DNA from: Pseudothermotoga hypogea DSM 11164 = NBRC 106472
GTDB lineage: Bacteria; Thermotogota; Thermotogae; Thermotogales; DSM-5069
Reading direction: 5' to 3'
Assembly: GCF_000816145.1 (NCBI RefSeq)
Contig: NZ_CP007141.1
Location: 930,001-994,000, forward strand
Length of the DNA: 64,000 nt
The translations under genes were made by a program, and so were the position numbers. Shown piece after piece: positions 8,145-17,322 of this stretch (its first letter is position 1; every line of letters starts with the position of its first letter). Under the pieces are notes generated by a model. The model searched no databases and was not told the DNA's origin. It was given only the letters and a program-made list of their open reading frames with translations.

Positions 8145-9018
8145 CATAGGGGGCACGAAAACTTTAGTTGCCGCATTCGATGAAGACAGTTTGGTTCCTC
8201 GTGAAGTGCTCCAGTTCCCCACAGAACCTCACAGAGGTTTTGAAGACTTTTTGCGCAGACTCACCGAAACGGGCAAGAAGCTCTTGAGCGGTGAGCAACT
8301 CAGGATCTGGGCTATCTCCACCGCTGGAGCAGTCGACGATGATGGAAACGTGCTGTGGTCACCAAATTTGGGATGGAAAAACCTCGCGTTGAAGCAAGCC
8401 TTTAGCAGGTTCTTTGGTGATAAAGGCTTCGTGGAGAACGATTGTAACGCCGCCGCGTACGCTGAAGCTTGGGTGCGCGGATCTAAGAATTTGGCTTATG
8501 TGACGGTGAGCACGGGCATCGGTATGGGTTTGGTTCTGGAAGGAAAGGTTTATCGTGGCTCACACTACGCCGCCGGAGAGATTGGTCACACTATCGCGGA
8601 AGAAGAAGGACCCGTTTGTAGCTGTGGTAGAAAAGGATGTCTTCAGGCCATTTCTTCTGGGAGAGGTTTAGAGAACCTGATTCAGTCACTCACGGGAGAA
8701 AGACTCAGATGTGAGGACATCTTCGAAAAAGCGAAAATGCGGTTTGAACCGTACTTCCAAGTTGTTTCCCACGGTGCGAAGGTCTTGGCGAGATTTTTGA
8801 CGAACATCGTGGACACCTTGGACATAGAAGTTCTCGTGCTCGGTGGAGGGCTCATCAAGGATGAATTTTACAGAAGCGTGTTGGTAGAATACGTACAACG
8901 AAATTACTATATGACACCGGGTAAAAAGATTTCGGTGGAGTTGTCTCAGGTTCAACCGAACCCAGGAACTGTCGGAGTGCTTTTGCTCTCTCGTCAACGC
9001 TTCGGAGGGATCGTATGA
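8128..9018 (+). CDS. ROK-family sugar (acid) kinase
   Basis: About 296 residues. The phosphate-binding D-I-G-G-T-K-T motif is at the N-terminus, followed by the sugar-binding ENDCNAAAYAE, the GHT ligand motif and the ROK zinc site C-x-C-G-x-x-G-C (CSCGRKGC), then VLGGG near the C-terminus. ROK kinases phosphorylate sugars such as glucose or N-acetylmannosamine. Here it overlaps the aldolase gene and sits where a 2-keto-3-deoxy-sugar-acid kinase is needed, which suggests that job; this is inference. GTG at 8128 follows GGTGG; GTG at 8119 is the alternative start. The next gene overlaps by ATGA. Confidence 0.85.
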   Translation: MDLSVDIGGTKTLVAAFDEDSLVPREVLQFPTEPHRGFEDFLRRLTETGKKLLSGEQLRIWAISTAGAVDDDGNVLWSPNLGWKNLALKQAFSRFFGDKGFVENDCNAAAYAEAWVRGSKNLAYVTVSTGIGMGLVLEGKVYRGSHYAAGEIGHTIAEEEGPVCSCGRKGCLQAISSGRGLENLIQSLTGERLRCEDIFEKAKMRFEPYFQVVSHGAKVLARFLTNIVDTLDIEVLVLGGGLIKDEFYRSVLVEYVQRNYYMTPGKKISVELSQVQPNPGTVGVLLLSRQRFGGIV

Positions 9019-9857
9019 ACAGTGAGTACAGAAAAAAGATTCAGAGAGTTTACTCAAGGCTCACACGGAGTCAAAGAAAAGTGGCGGAGTTCATCATCGA
9101 CAATCCATCCAAGATCACATTGATGAGCGCAGATCAATTGGCCAAGGCTTCCGGTGTTGGTGAGGCAACGGTCATAAGGTTTGCTCGCATTCTGGGTTAC
9201 AAAGGATACTCCGATATGAAAGAAGAGTTCCAGCGTGCGTTGATCGACAATCTCACCTCTTCGAAGAAGGTCGAGGAGGGTTTGAAGAGCGTTTCTTCTG
9301 AAACTGTACTCGATGAACTTTTGAAAACTCATACAGCCGTTTTTCAGAACATGAACGTCGCGGAACTGACAAAAAGTTTGAAGAACGCAGCCAAGATCAT
9401 CTTCGAGGCGAACGACGTTTATGTTTTCGGTGAAGGAGCGGCACTGGTGCCAGCGATGGAACTTTCGTTCTGGTTGAACAGGTTCGGCAAAAAGACCTGG
9501 CTCTTCGGTACGACTGGTCGTTCGTTTTTCGAACACGTGGTGAACATAAGAAAAAACGACGTTTCGATTGGATTCGCTTACCGAAAGATCAACTTCGAAC
9601 TGAGGATACTGTTCTCTGAAACACGAAAAAGGGGCGGAAAGAATATATTGTTCACCGATCAGGCACTCAATCAACTGTGCGATCTGGCGGACGAGATAAT
9701 CGTTACAGATCGTGGAGGCATTGGAAGCTACCGTTCGATGGCAATACCCGTCATCATGTCAGACGCGTTGCTCTTCGAGTTCGCGGCCATCAACGAAACA
9801 AGCCTTGAAAATCTCCGAAATCTCGAAAAAATTCGTAGAGAGTATGGCTATGAGTGA
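9015..9857 (+). CDS. RpiR-family transcription regulator (HTH + SIS)
   Basis: 280 residues. An N-terminal RpiR helix-turn-helix region (residues 1-77; LTRSQRKVAEFI, ASGVGEATVIRFARILGYKGYSDMK) precedes a SIS sugar-phosphate-binding domain around 120-250 (VYVFGEGAALVPAMEL...). RpiR proteins sense phosphosugars and regulate sugar-acid or amino-sugar operons. It is the last gene of the TctCBA-aldolase-kinase operon, overlapping the kinase by four bases, so it most likely responds to the phosphorylated intermediate of this pathway. It converges on the oppF-like gene with only 18 bp between and no clear terminator. Confidence 0.9.
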   Translation: MNSEYRKKIQRVYSRLTRSQRKVAEFIIDNPSKITLMSADQLAKASGVGEATVIRFARILGYKGYSDMKEEFQRALIDNLTSSKKVEEGLKSVSSETVLDELLKTHTAVFQNMNVAELTKSLKNAAKIIFEANDVYVFGEGAALVPAMELSFWLNRFGKKTWLFGTTGRSFFEHVVNIRKNDVSIGFAYRKINFELRILFSETRKRGGKNILFTDQALNQLCDLADEIIVTDRGGIGSYRSMAIPVIMSDALLFEFAAINETSLENLRNLEKIRREYGYE

Positions 9858-9875
9858 ACTTGCCTCACGAACCCA

Positions 9876-10847
9876 TCAATACAAAAAACACGCGACTTGG
9901 TGCGAAGCCTCGACTGCTTTGAGTTGTGGTATTTGCTCTGCACAGACCTTCATGGCGTAGGGACATCTACTGGCGAAAAGACAGCAAGCCGGTGGATCTA
10001 TGGGCGAAGAGATCTCACCTTGGATGGGTTGAACGTTTCGAAGCTTTCTGAGTTTGGGATTGGGAACTGGCACAGAGGCTATCAACGCTTTCGTGTATGG
10101 ATGAAGTGGGTTTGCGAACAGCTCGTTCGAGTTCGCCAGCTCGACGATCCTTCCAAGATACATCACCGCGATGCGATCCGAAATGTATTTCACGACAGCT
10201 AAATCGTGCGCAATGAAAATGTAGGTCAGATTGTACTGCCCTTTCAGTGACATCAGAAGGTTTATCACCTGCGCCTGCACCGACACATCCAGCGCCGAAA
10301 CGGGTTCGTCGCAGATCAACAGCTCAGGTTTGAGGATCAACGCCCTCGCTATGCCTATGCGCTGTCTTTGACCACCTGAGAACTCGTGGGGGTATCTCGA
10401 AAGGTATTCAGGTCTCAATCCCACATTCTTCATCATCTCTACGGCCATCTCTTTCTTTTCTTTCTGACTCAACATCGAATCAGTTAAACCTTCTGTGATT
10501 ATCTGAAGAACGGTCATCCTTGGGTTCAAAGAGCTGTACGGATCTTGAAAGATCATCTGAATCTTTTTTCTGAAAGGTTGAAACTCGCTCAGTTTCAAAG
10601 AGAACAAGTCGATCCACTCTTTCGAATCTTTGTAAAGGAATTTCCCCGAAGTTGGTTCGTAGACCCTCACCATCAACCTTCCGAGCGTAGTTTTGCCACA
10701 GCCCGATTCTCCCACGAGCCCGAAGGTCTCTCCCCGAAAAACATTGAAAGAAACATCATCGACGGCCTTGAGATAGGACTTCTTTCCAAAACCTTTCTTT
10801 ATGGGAAACCATTTGCTGACGTTCGAGAGCTTCACGAGTTCTTCCAC
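9876..10847 (-). CDS. Oligopeptide ABC transporter ATPase (OppF/DppF type)
   Basis: 323 residues. Walker [10 protein letters not shown], signature SGGQRQR, Walker [13 protein letters not shown], the switch His in IAHD, and the C-terminal oligopeptide/dipeptide extension with a cysteine cluster ([17 protein letters not shown]). It powers peptide import with the OppD-like partner encoded just upstream, which it overlaps by 16 bp. The start is a GTG. Last gene of the minus-strand operon that begins with the SLH-bearing binding protein. Confidence 0.92.
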   Translation of the reverse strand: MEELVKLSNVSKWFPIKKGFGKKSYLKAVDDVSFNVFRGETFGLVGESGCGKTTLGRLMVRVYEPTSGKFLYKDSKEWIDLFSLKLSEFQPFRKKIQMIFQDPYSSLNPRMTVLQIITEGLTDSMLSQKEKKEMAVEMMKNVGLRPEYLSRYPHEFSGGQRQRIGIARALILKPELLICDEPVSALDVSVQAQVINLLMSLKGQYNLTYIFIAHDLAVVKYISDRIAVMYLGRIVELANSNELFANPLHPYTKALIASVPVPNPKLRKLRNVQPIQGEISSPIDPPACCLFASRCPYAMKVCAEQIPQLKAVEASHQVACFLY

Positions 10848-11821
10848 TGTTCATCACCATCCGCGTACAACCAGCACTTCACAGAGTGCGTTGGACTGAT
10901 AGATACCCGCTCAGGTTCTTTCTCTTTACACACGTTCATTCTGAAACTGCACCTTGGATTAAACCTACAACCTTTTGGATACTTCGCAGGATGTGGCACC
11001 GTACCTTCTATGGAGGCGAGCTTCTGTCTTTCTTGCCAATCGATCCGAGGCACAGAGTTGAGCAACGCTTTCGTGTAAGGATGAAGGGGATTTTCGAACA
11101 GTTCGAACACATCAGCCGTCTCTATGACTTGACCTGCGTACATCACCACGACCCTGTCGCACACCTCCGCGACGACGGCTAAACTGTGCGTGATGAGCAT
11201 GACTGCGGTGTTGTACTTCTCCTTCAGTTCGATCATGAGCTTGAGTATCTGCGCCTGTATGGTGACGTCCAACGCGGTGGTGGGTTCGTCCGCTATCAGA
11301 AGCTTGGGATTGCACGCGAGCGCCATCGCTATCATGACACGCTGTCTCATGCCTCCAGAGAGTTGGTAAGGATAATGCTTGATTCTGCTCTCTGGTTCGG
11401 GGATCTTCACATCCCTGAGCATCTTGATAACCCTGTTCGAAACTTTTTCTTTCTCCAAGAGTTCGTGTAACTCGTACACCTCCGCGATCTGCCAGCCTAC
11501 CGTGTAAACGGGATTGAGCGAAGTCATGGGTTCTTGGAAGATCATCGATATCTCCTTACCCCTGATCTTGTAAAGCTCTTGCTTTGGCAGTTTCAGAAGG
11601 TCTATGCCGTTGAACCACACGTGTGATTCTTCAGCGACGAACGCGTTCCTTGGAAGCAGCCTCGTTATCGCGTACGCTGTGACACTCTTACCACAACCGG
11701 ACTCTCCAACGACTCCAAGCGTTTCTCCTTCGTTGAGTTCGAAGGACACATCGTCAACCGGCACGATCCTTCCCATGTTTGTCTTGAAACCGATCTTGAG
11801 ATTTTCGACCTTCAACAGCAT
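10832..11821 (-). CDS. Oligopeptide ABC transporter ATPase (OppD/DppD type)
   Basis: 329 residues with Walker [11 protein letters not shown], signature SGGMRQRV, Walker [15 protein letters not shown] and the C-terminal Opp extension (GCRFNPRCSFRMNVC). It pairs with the OppF-like ATPase to drive peptide import. It lies nine bases after the OppC-like gene and shares bases with oppF, so both ATPases are in a tightly coupled operon. Confidence 0.92.
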   Translation of the reverse strand: MLLKVENLKIGFKTNMGRIVPVDDVSFELNEGETLGVVGESGCGKSVTAYAITRLLPRNAFVAEESHVWFNGIDLLKLPKQELYKIRGKEISMIFQEPMTSLNPVYTVGWQIAEVYELHELLEKEKVSNRVIKMLRDVKIPEPESRIKHYPYQLSGGMRQRVMIAMALACNPKLLIADEPTTALDVTIQAQILKLMIELKEKYNTAVMLITHSLAVVAEVCDRVVVMYAGQVIETADVFELFENPLHPYTKALLNSVPRIDWQERQKLASIEGTVPHPAKYPKGCRFNPRCSFRMNVCKEKEPERVSISPTHSVKCWLYADGDEQWKNS

Positions 11822-11830
11822 TCGATCACC

Positions 11831-12763
11831 TCATGACTCGCTCACGAACCTGGGATCGAGCGCATCCCTGAGCCCATCTCCCAAGAAGTTCACACTCAAA
11901 ACGGTTATGAAGATCATGAAGCCCGGGAAGAACACGAGCCACCACGGCACAGTTCTTTCGAGCCCCGTCGCGAGAATGTAGTTCATGGCACGTTGGAGCA
12001 TGTTACCCCAAGAAGGTGTCGGAGGTTGTATACCCAGACCGAGATAGCTCAACGAAGACTCGGCCAAGATTGCGTAAGACAGATTCAGCGTCAGCGAAAC
12101 GATCGTTATCGGCATCACGTTCGGAAGAATGTGTTTGAAGAGTATCTTCAACCTGCTCGTTCCAAGCACTCTCGCAGCCATGACGTACTCGTTCTCCCTC
12201 AGCGATAGAACGACCCCTCTCACGAGCCGTGACACACCCATCCAACCGAAGACGGTCAGGACCAAGATCGTGTTCTTCACACCCGAGCCAAAGACCATCG
12301 TCAAGATCAGCAAAATTGGAAAGAGCGGTATCGACAGCATCACATCGACGAAGCGCATCAACAATCTGTCAACGATCCCACCGAGGTATCCCGAGAGTAA
12401 ACCGATCAACAAACCTATCCCAGTCGAGAAAAGCGCCGACGTGAAACCCACAAAGAGTGAGATTCTACCACCGTACATGATTCTCACGAAGACGTCTCGA
12501 CCAAGTTCATCCGTTCCGAAGAGATATCCAGCCGAAAGGGGTGGTTTGAACCTGTTCAGAAGGTCCATCTCATCGTAGGCTTTGGATGCAACCAGAGGTC
12601 CAAAGACGCTCAGACACACGATGCAACTGAGCGCGATGAGCCCGAACAGCGCCAATCTGTGCCGCAAGAATTTTCTTCTGACCAATTGCCAGTAGGTGCC
12701 TATGGGGAGTGGTGAACTCTCTTCTTCGAGCTCCTCAACACTCTTCTTCAAAGGCAAGACCAT
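11831..12763 (-). CDS. Oligopeptide ABC permease (OppC/DppC type)
   Basis: 310 residues. A hydrophilic N-terminal stretch of about 35 residues precedes the first membrane helix, then the GTDELGRDVFVRIMYGGR motif typical of OppC, and the cytoplasmic EAA loop (AARVLGTSRLKILFKHILPN) that contacts the ATPase. Five to six membrane helices. It forms the channel with the OppB-like protein three bases upstream. Confidence 0.92.
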   Translation of the reverse strand: MVLPLKKSVEELEEESSPLPIGTYWQLVRRKFLRHRLALFGLIALSCIVCLSVFGPLVASKAYDEMDLLNRFKPPLSAGYLFGTDELGRDVFVRIMYGGRISLFVGFTSALFSTGIGLLIGLLSGYLGGIVDRLLMRFVDVMLSIPLFPILLILTMVFGSGVKNTILVLTVFGWMGVSRLVRGVVLSLRENEYVMAARVLGTSRLKILFKHILPNVMPITIVSLTLNLSYAILAESSLSYLGLGIQPPTPSWGNMLQRAMNYILATGLERTVPWWLVFFPGFMIFITVLSVNFLGDGLRDALDPRFVSES

Positions 12764-12766
12764 CTC

Positions 12767-13753
12767 TCACACCGCCTTCGCACCCAACCTGATCCTTGGA
12801 TCGACGATCACGTACAGTATGTCCGCGAGCAAGTTCGAAAGCAAGGTGATCACGGCAAGGAACATCAAACAGTTGATCGCCAAGTTGTAATCGCTCGCCA
12901 AGACCGCTTCGTAGATGAGTCTTCCCATGCCCGGCCAAGAAAAGATCGTTTCGATGATCAGTGCGCCGCCGAAGAAATAGGGTATGTCCAAAGCGATGAT
13001 CGTGATTATGGGAATGAGCGCGTTCCTGAGCGCGTGTTTCAAAATTACCCTTCTTTCGTCAGCACCCTTGGAGTATGCAGTCCTTATGTAATCCTGATCG
13101 AGCACCTCGAGTAGTGCGGTCCTGATGTACCTGACCCAGTAGGCGACTTGAACCAAACCGAGAACGAGGGCCGGGAGTGCCAAGTGTCTCAAGCGATCGA
13201 AGAAAACGTTCCAAAAGCCGCTGACACCGTAGGTCTGTACACCCGTCACGGGGAACCATCCCAGCCACACCGAAAAGACGATTATGGCCATCAGGGCGAA
13301 CCAGAAGGTTGGTAAGGATATCCCGATGAACGCCAGAACGGTGAAGAAATAGTCGAAGAAGGAGTACTTCTTCACCGCCGAATAGATACCGATGGGAAAG
13401 GCGACGATCAAACCTATGACCCATGCCGTCACCGTCAGCAACAGAGTGTTCGGAAGTCTCTTCAGAATGATGCCAAGGACCGGTTGTTTGTACATCGAAG
13501 AGTAGCCCAGATCCCCTTTGAGGAAACTCCAGAGCCACACGCCGTAGCGCACTATGAGTGGATCGTCCAGATGATAGTACTTCCTCAGTTCCGCTATCTT
13601 GGCAGGATCTCTCGTCATGGCTCTTGGATTTTCCATCCTCATGGTCAAGAGTGGATCTCCCGGCATGGCGTTCAAGATGAAGAAGATGATCAGAGAGATC
13701 AGAAAGAAGATGGGTATCAACTCGAGGAACCTTATCAACAGATACCTTCTCAA
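12767..13753 (-). CDS. Oligopeptide ABC permease (OppB/DppB type)
   Basis: 328 residues. N-terminal membrane helix and the PGDP motif of OppB, the YLGDL-like segment (LKGDLGYSSMYKQPV), and an EAA loop (AYSKGADERRVILKHALRN). The start is TTG, with GGGAGG rather far upstream (10 nt), so initiation may depend on coupling to the M14 peptidase gene that ends just before it. Confidence 0.9.
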   Translation of the reverse strand: MRRYLLIRFLELIPIFFLISLIIFFILNAMPGDPLLTMRMENPRAMTRDPAKIAELRKYYHLDDPLIVRYGVWLWSFLKGDLGYSSMYKQPVLGIILKRLPNTLLLTVTAWVIGLIVAFPIGIYSAVKKYSFFDYFFTVLAFIGISLPTFWFALMAIIVFSVWLGWFPVTGVQTYGVSGFWNVFFDRLRHLALPALVLGLVQVAYWVRYIRTALLEVLDQDYIRTAYSKGADERRVILKHALRNALIPIITIIALDIPYFFGGALIIETIFSWPGMGRLIYEAVLASDYNLAINCLMFLAVITLLSNLLADILYVIVDPRIRLGAKAV

Positions 13754-13756
13754 GAG

Positions 13757-15127
13757 TCAAAAACCTCCCTGGGCTTGAAGATGGTTGGCCGTGTACAAAC
13801 CTGCGAGAAGTTGAATCGCCACCAGATCTTTTATCGGAATCGCTCTGTAGTTCAGGTTCTTATACAAATATTCCATCTTTTTCTCAAACATTTCATCCAC
13901 ATGCTGCTTCAACTTGGAAAGCTTTTCATCGTTTCTCACCTTCAGAACACTGCTCATCAATCTTCTGAGCATGCCCAAGCTCAAACTTTGGTAGAACTGG
14001 GTCACGTAGAGATTGTCGAACACTTCGGCCACCGTGGCCTTCCTTTCGAGCTCTGGATCTGTCTCTATCCAATGTTTTTCCGCTTCCAAATGTGCCGGCA
14101 TGGTTTCGATGTAGTTCTTCAAAGTCTCGTAAAACGCAAATTTCTTTGCTTCTTCGAAACTCGCACAGTGTTCGAACGGCCCCTTTATCTGTTCGTAGTG
14201 CTCTTTGGCTTTCTCCCAAGATATTCTTCGAGCTTGTCTTCTGCTCATGTCAGTTTCGGCGGTGTCCTCGATCCTCGGATCGTAATAGTAAGGTACTTCA
14301 CACACCAAAGAAAAGGTGTTCGCAACCCTGCTCGCGTACTCGTCGGAGCTGGCGCCAGATTTTATGATCTTTGCAGGATCCACACTCGCATGTTTCTCAA
14401 GATAGTCGTACTCTTCACTTATCGGAAAGAGTTTGTACACCGCCTTGGACAGAGTTTTTGCATACGGAACTTCCGGCTCACCGAGTGAGAGTGGCACGTT
14501 GAAAAGTTGAGGTATTCTCTGATAAACTTCGTACAGAGGTGGAACTTCTCCACTGATGTAGTAATAAACACCTCCAAAGCCGGCGTTGTGCAGAGAGTAC
14601 ATGAAGGATGGCTTCGTCTCGTCTATGATGTCCATCAAAACCTTAGTTTCTGGCAACGGATTGTGGAAGTGCAACGTCTTGTAGTCCACAGGAAAGGTCC
14701 ATTCCACCTGAAGATATCCCGGGGGTCTGTAGAAGTGTTCCGCGTACCTTCTGATCGATTCAGGATTTGAAAACCAACCTTCGTTCAACTTTGTGCCGTC
14801 TGGATCGATCACCTTTATGAGATACCAAGTGTAGTCGAACTGGGATCTGAAAGCTTCATCGCTGGCGAGTTTTTCAGCGAGGAAATCCAACATCATCGCA
14901 CCTATGGGTTCGTTCGGATGGGGACAACCGAAGAGCAAAGCGTTCTTGGAACCACCCTTTATCTTGATCAGCTTTATTGGATGGCCGTTCCTCGAGAAAC
15001 CTGCCACGCTCACTTCTACGATTTGTGGATACTTCTTCGCAAGTTCATCTGTCCTTCGATCGAGTTCATCAACCGAGAAGAATCTCTTGTAATCGGGTAT
15101 GTCCTTCACCAAGACTTCAAAATTCAT
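13757..15127 (-). CDS. M14-family zinc carboxypeptidase, cytoplasmic
   Basis: 456 residues and no signal peptide. Zinc ligands of the M14 fold are visible: H70 and E73 in CPHPNEP, H180 in SLHNAG, and a candidate catalytic Glu277 in VCEVPYYYD. The N-terminal part (SVDELDRRTDELAKKYPQI...) is the usual lead-in of M14 peptidases; the last 140 residues are a helical extension I do not recognise. It lies between the peptide-binding protein and the permease genes of an Opp operon, so it probably trims imported peptides inside the cell. The ATG chosen follows GGGGGATCGAG; a 15-codon upstream extension runs through a terminator hairpin and is rejected. Confidence 0.85.
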   Translation of the reverse strand: MNFEVLVKDIPDYKRFFSVDELDRRTDELAKKYPQIVEVSVAGFSRNGHPIKLIKIKGGSKNALLFGCPHPNEPIGAMMLDFLAEKLASDEAFRSQFDYTWYLIKVIDPDGTKLNEGWFSNPESIRRYAEHFYRPPGYLQVEWTFPVDYKTLHFHNPLPETKVLMDIIDETKPSFMYSLHNAGFGGVYYYISGEVPPLYEVYQRIPQLFNVPLSLGEPEVPYAKTLSKAVYKLFPISEEYDYLEKHASVDPAKIIKSGASSDEYASRVANTFSLVCEVPYYYDPRIEDTAETDMSRRQARRISWEKAKEHYEQIKGPFEHCASFEEAKKFAFYETLKNYIETMPAHLEAEKHWIETDPELERKATVAEVFDNLYVTQFYQSLSLGMLRRLMSSVLKVRNDEKLSKLKQHVDEMFEKKMEYLYKNLNYRAIPIKDLVAIQLLAGLYTANHLQAQGGF

Positions 15128-15144
15128 CTCGATCCCCCTGAAAA

Positions 15145-15169
15145 AGGCAGGGGGGAGACCCCCCTGCCT
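15145..15169 (-). terminator. Hairpin after the SLH-type peptide-binding protein gene
   Basis: 11-bp perfect arms (15145-15155, 15159-15169) and a 3-base loop, followed on the minus strand by five T. It begins at the stop codon of the binding-protein gene and ends just before the ribosome site of the peptidase gene. Probably a partial terminator. Confidence 0.75.
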
Positions 15170-17262
15170 CATCTGACTTCGGTGTCTATGTACCAGTTGT
15201 AGATGATCCAGCCAAGGCCGCTGTCGTAGGTGGAGTTGAAGCTCTTTATGTATTTCTTCGCAAAGTGTGGTGTTGGATCAGAAATGAGTGGCAGAACGGG
15301 TAGATCGTTGGTCCACAGCGCGAAGTGTTTCTTGTAGAGTTCCACCCTCTTTTCGTAAGCAACTTCCTTGGCCATCTGCTCGAGTATCTTGTCGTTCTCT
15401 GGATTGGACCAACCTGTGTAGTTGGTGCCACCCCAGTTGTTCTCTTCCGACGGTATCATGTCTGTACCCCAGTAGTTCAAGGCTTCATCGCTCACACCGT
15501 AGCCCCAACCGGTCAGCCACGCGTCGAACTTGCCCATGGGCGCTTCTTCCCATATCACAAGCGCAGGTTTTGCTTCGAGCTTCACGTTCATACCTATTTT
15601 CTTCAACATACCCTGTATGAGCTGTGCCATGAGTTCAGCTTGGCTACTTCCCGCACCGTAAATGATAGTGAATTCAAAGACCTTGCCATCCTTTTCCAGT
15701 AAACCTTGCCTGTTCTTCTTCCAACCCGCTTCGGCGAGCAACTGTTCCGCTTTCTTAGGATCGTAAGGATACTTCTTTATGTGATCTCCTTTCAGTGCGT
15801 CCCTCATGATGTGTATCTCCGTGATCCAAGTATCCATGATCTGGCCGAGTCCGAAGAACACGACCTGGTTTATCTGCTGACGATCGAGTGCATAGAGTAT
15901 GGCCTGTCTGACCCTCACGTCAAAGAAGAGTGGGTGTGGCTTGCTCAGATCGTTAGGATCTCTGAAGTTGAGATTCAGCGTCCACAGCGCCACGTTTGGC
16001 GTGAAGTAGACGTTGAAGATGTCGCCCCTTTCTTTCTGTAATTGCAAGCTCTGCTTCAGATCCAGCGTGTATCTTCCGAAGTCGATCTCACCCTTCAACG
16101 TCGAGGCGAATATGACATCGCTGTCTGGGATGATCTTGAATATGATCCGATCGATGTTCGGCCTTCCCATGTAGTATTCGTCAAACGCTTCGAGAACCAT
16201 GTACTGACCTTCGACATACTCTTTGAACTTGTATGGGCCAGTCATAACTGGGTTAAACATGACCTTCTGGACGAATTCATCCCAATTTCCGCTCGCTTTC
16301 GCCTTTTCAAAATCTTCCCTGAACAAATGCTCCGGCAATTGGAACCAACCGTAGTAGTAAGCGTACACGGATGAGCCGAGTTCCATACCCGGCACTGGGT
16401 GTGGCAGATAAATAGTGAAGGTGTAATCGTCAATGATCTCGACTTTTTCAACCATCTTTTCGAAATAGTTCGTGGTGATGGGTGCCTCAGAGACCATCAC
16501 TTCCCACTGGAACTTGGCATCTCTCGCCGTGACGGGATGACCGTCGTGCCATTTCATGCCCTTTCTCAGCTCGAACGTGATCGCAACCGAGCCATCTGGC
16601 AAGATCTTGATCAAGCCGTTTTCGAGACTCGGGATCCTCTTTATCATCCTTGGATGGTAGAACCCATTGTCGTCGGTACCTGTGTAACCGTCACCTATGA
16701 TGTTGCAGAGCGTCCATGTCAGTCCAGAAGAGGTGAAGAGAGTGTTGAAACCCTTTGGACTTGCCACGGTCGCCGTCACGATCGTTCCACCACGTTTCGG
16801 TGGATAGAGCGCCTGGTAGAAAGATCTTGCGGCTTCAGCTTTCGTGATGGGCGAGAATGGCTCCAAAAGATGACCGTATCGATAATCCAAAAGTTGTCTG
16901 TCACTCCTGAAAGCGAGCGTGAACGCACCGACCGCTTCAGGTGGAACTTTGTCTTCGTCGTTGGCTAACGTGCATATCTCGGTGAACTTCGCCGCCTCCT
17001 GCTCAAGTCCCAGCACCTTGACCAGGCTCATAATGAAATCTTTCCTGAGAACAGGCTCAGACCCCTTCTTGACCAACCCTTCTTTCCCAGGAAAAGCCTT
17101 CGCCACAGCGGCGTGGAACTCGTCCCACGTGAGCGGTGTGTCGTCGATGGCTTTGAGAATACCGAGTTTTTGAACAACGGGCGCCGCCTCTTGCAAGCTG
17201 ATCTGCGCGAAGAAGAGAGTTGCGAGGAAAGAAACCAGTAGGACCGCCAGGAACTTCTTCAC
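15169..17262 (-). CDS. Peptide-binding protein of ABC transporter with N-terminal SLH-like region
   Basis: 697 residues, over 100 longer than usual for the SBP_bac_5 family. Signal peptide at 1-19 (KKFLAVLLVSFLATLFFAQ), then an SLH-like section at about 23-152: APVVQKLGILKA, and E-P-F-S-P-I-T-K-A-E-A-A-R-S-F-Y-Q-A-L near 134-152, which matches the end of an SLH motif (F-x-P-x-x-x-I-T-R-A-E-A). The binding protein proper starts near 155 with K-R-G-G-T-I and carries the family pattern (FELRKGMKWHDGHPVTARD). The fusion would anchor the receptor to the cell wall in the periplasm. First gene of the Opp-M14 operon; GTG start behind GGGGGTGATTCT. Confidence 0.88.
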   Translation of the reverse strand: MKKFLAVLLVSFLATLFFAQISLQEAAPVVQKLGILKAIDDTPLTWDEFHAAVAKAFPGKEGLVKKGSEPVLRKDFIMSLVKVLGLEQEAAKFTEICTLANDEDKVPPEAVGAFTLAFRSDRQLLDYRYGHLLEPFSPITKAEAARSFYQALYPPKRGGTIVTATVASPKGFNTLFTSSGLTWTLCNIIGDGYTGTDDNGFYHPRMIKRIPSLENGLIKILPDGSVAITFELRKGMKWHDGHPVTARDAKFQWEVMVSEAPITTNYFEKMVEKVEIIDDYTFTIYLPHPVPGMELGSSVYAYYYGWFQLPEHLFREDFEKAKASGNWDEFVQKVMFNPVMTGPYKFKEYVEGQYMVLEAFDEYYMGRPNIDRIIFKIIPDSDVIFASTLKGEIDFGRYTLDLKQSLQLQKERGDIFNVYFTPNVALWTLNLNFRDPNDLSKPHPLFFDVRVRQAILYALDRQQINQVVFFGLGQIMDTWITEIHIMRDALKGDHIKKYPYDPKKAEQLLAEAGWKKNRQGLLEKDGKVFEFTIIYGAGSSQAELMAQLIQGMLKKIGMNVKLEAKPALVIWEEAPMGKFDAWLTGWGYGVSDEALNYWGTDMIPSEENNWGGTNYTGWSNPENDKILEQMAKEVAYEKRVELYKKHFALWTNDLPVLPLISDPTPHFAKKYIKSFNSTYDSGLGWIIYNWYIDTEVR

Positions 17263-17292
17263 AGAATCACCCCCATGCACTTATTGTTTATC

Positions 17293-17322
17293 ATTATACG
17301 CGAACACGCTCATGGGTGTCAA
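17293..17322 (-). promoter_or_regulatory. Consensus promoter of the Opp-M14 operon
   Basis: On the minus strand, TTGACA (17317-17322) and TATAAT (17293-17298) with an 18-bp spacer, both perfect consensus, about 30 bp before the binding-protein start. Confidence 0.85.

Noticed and set aside
13059-13760. 233-codon minus ORF over the oppB-like gene
   Set aside because: Shadow frame; the oppB-like frame has clear permease motifs.
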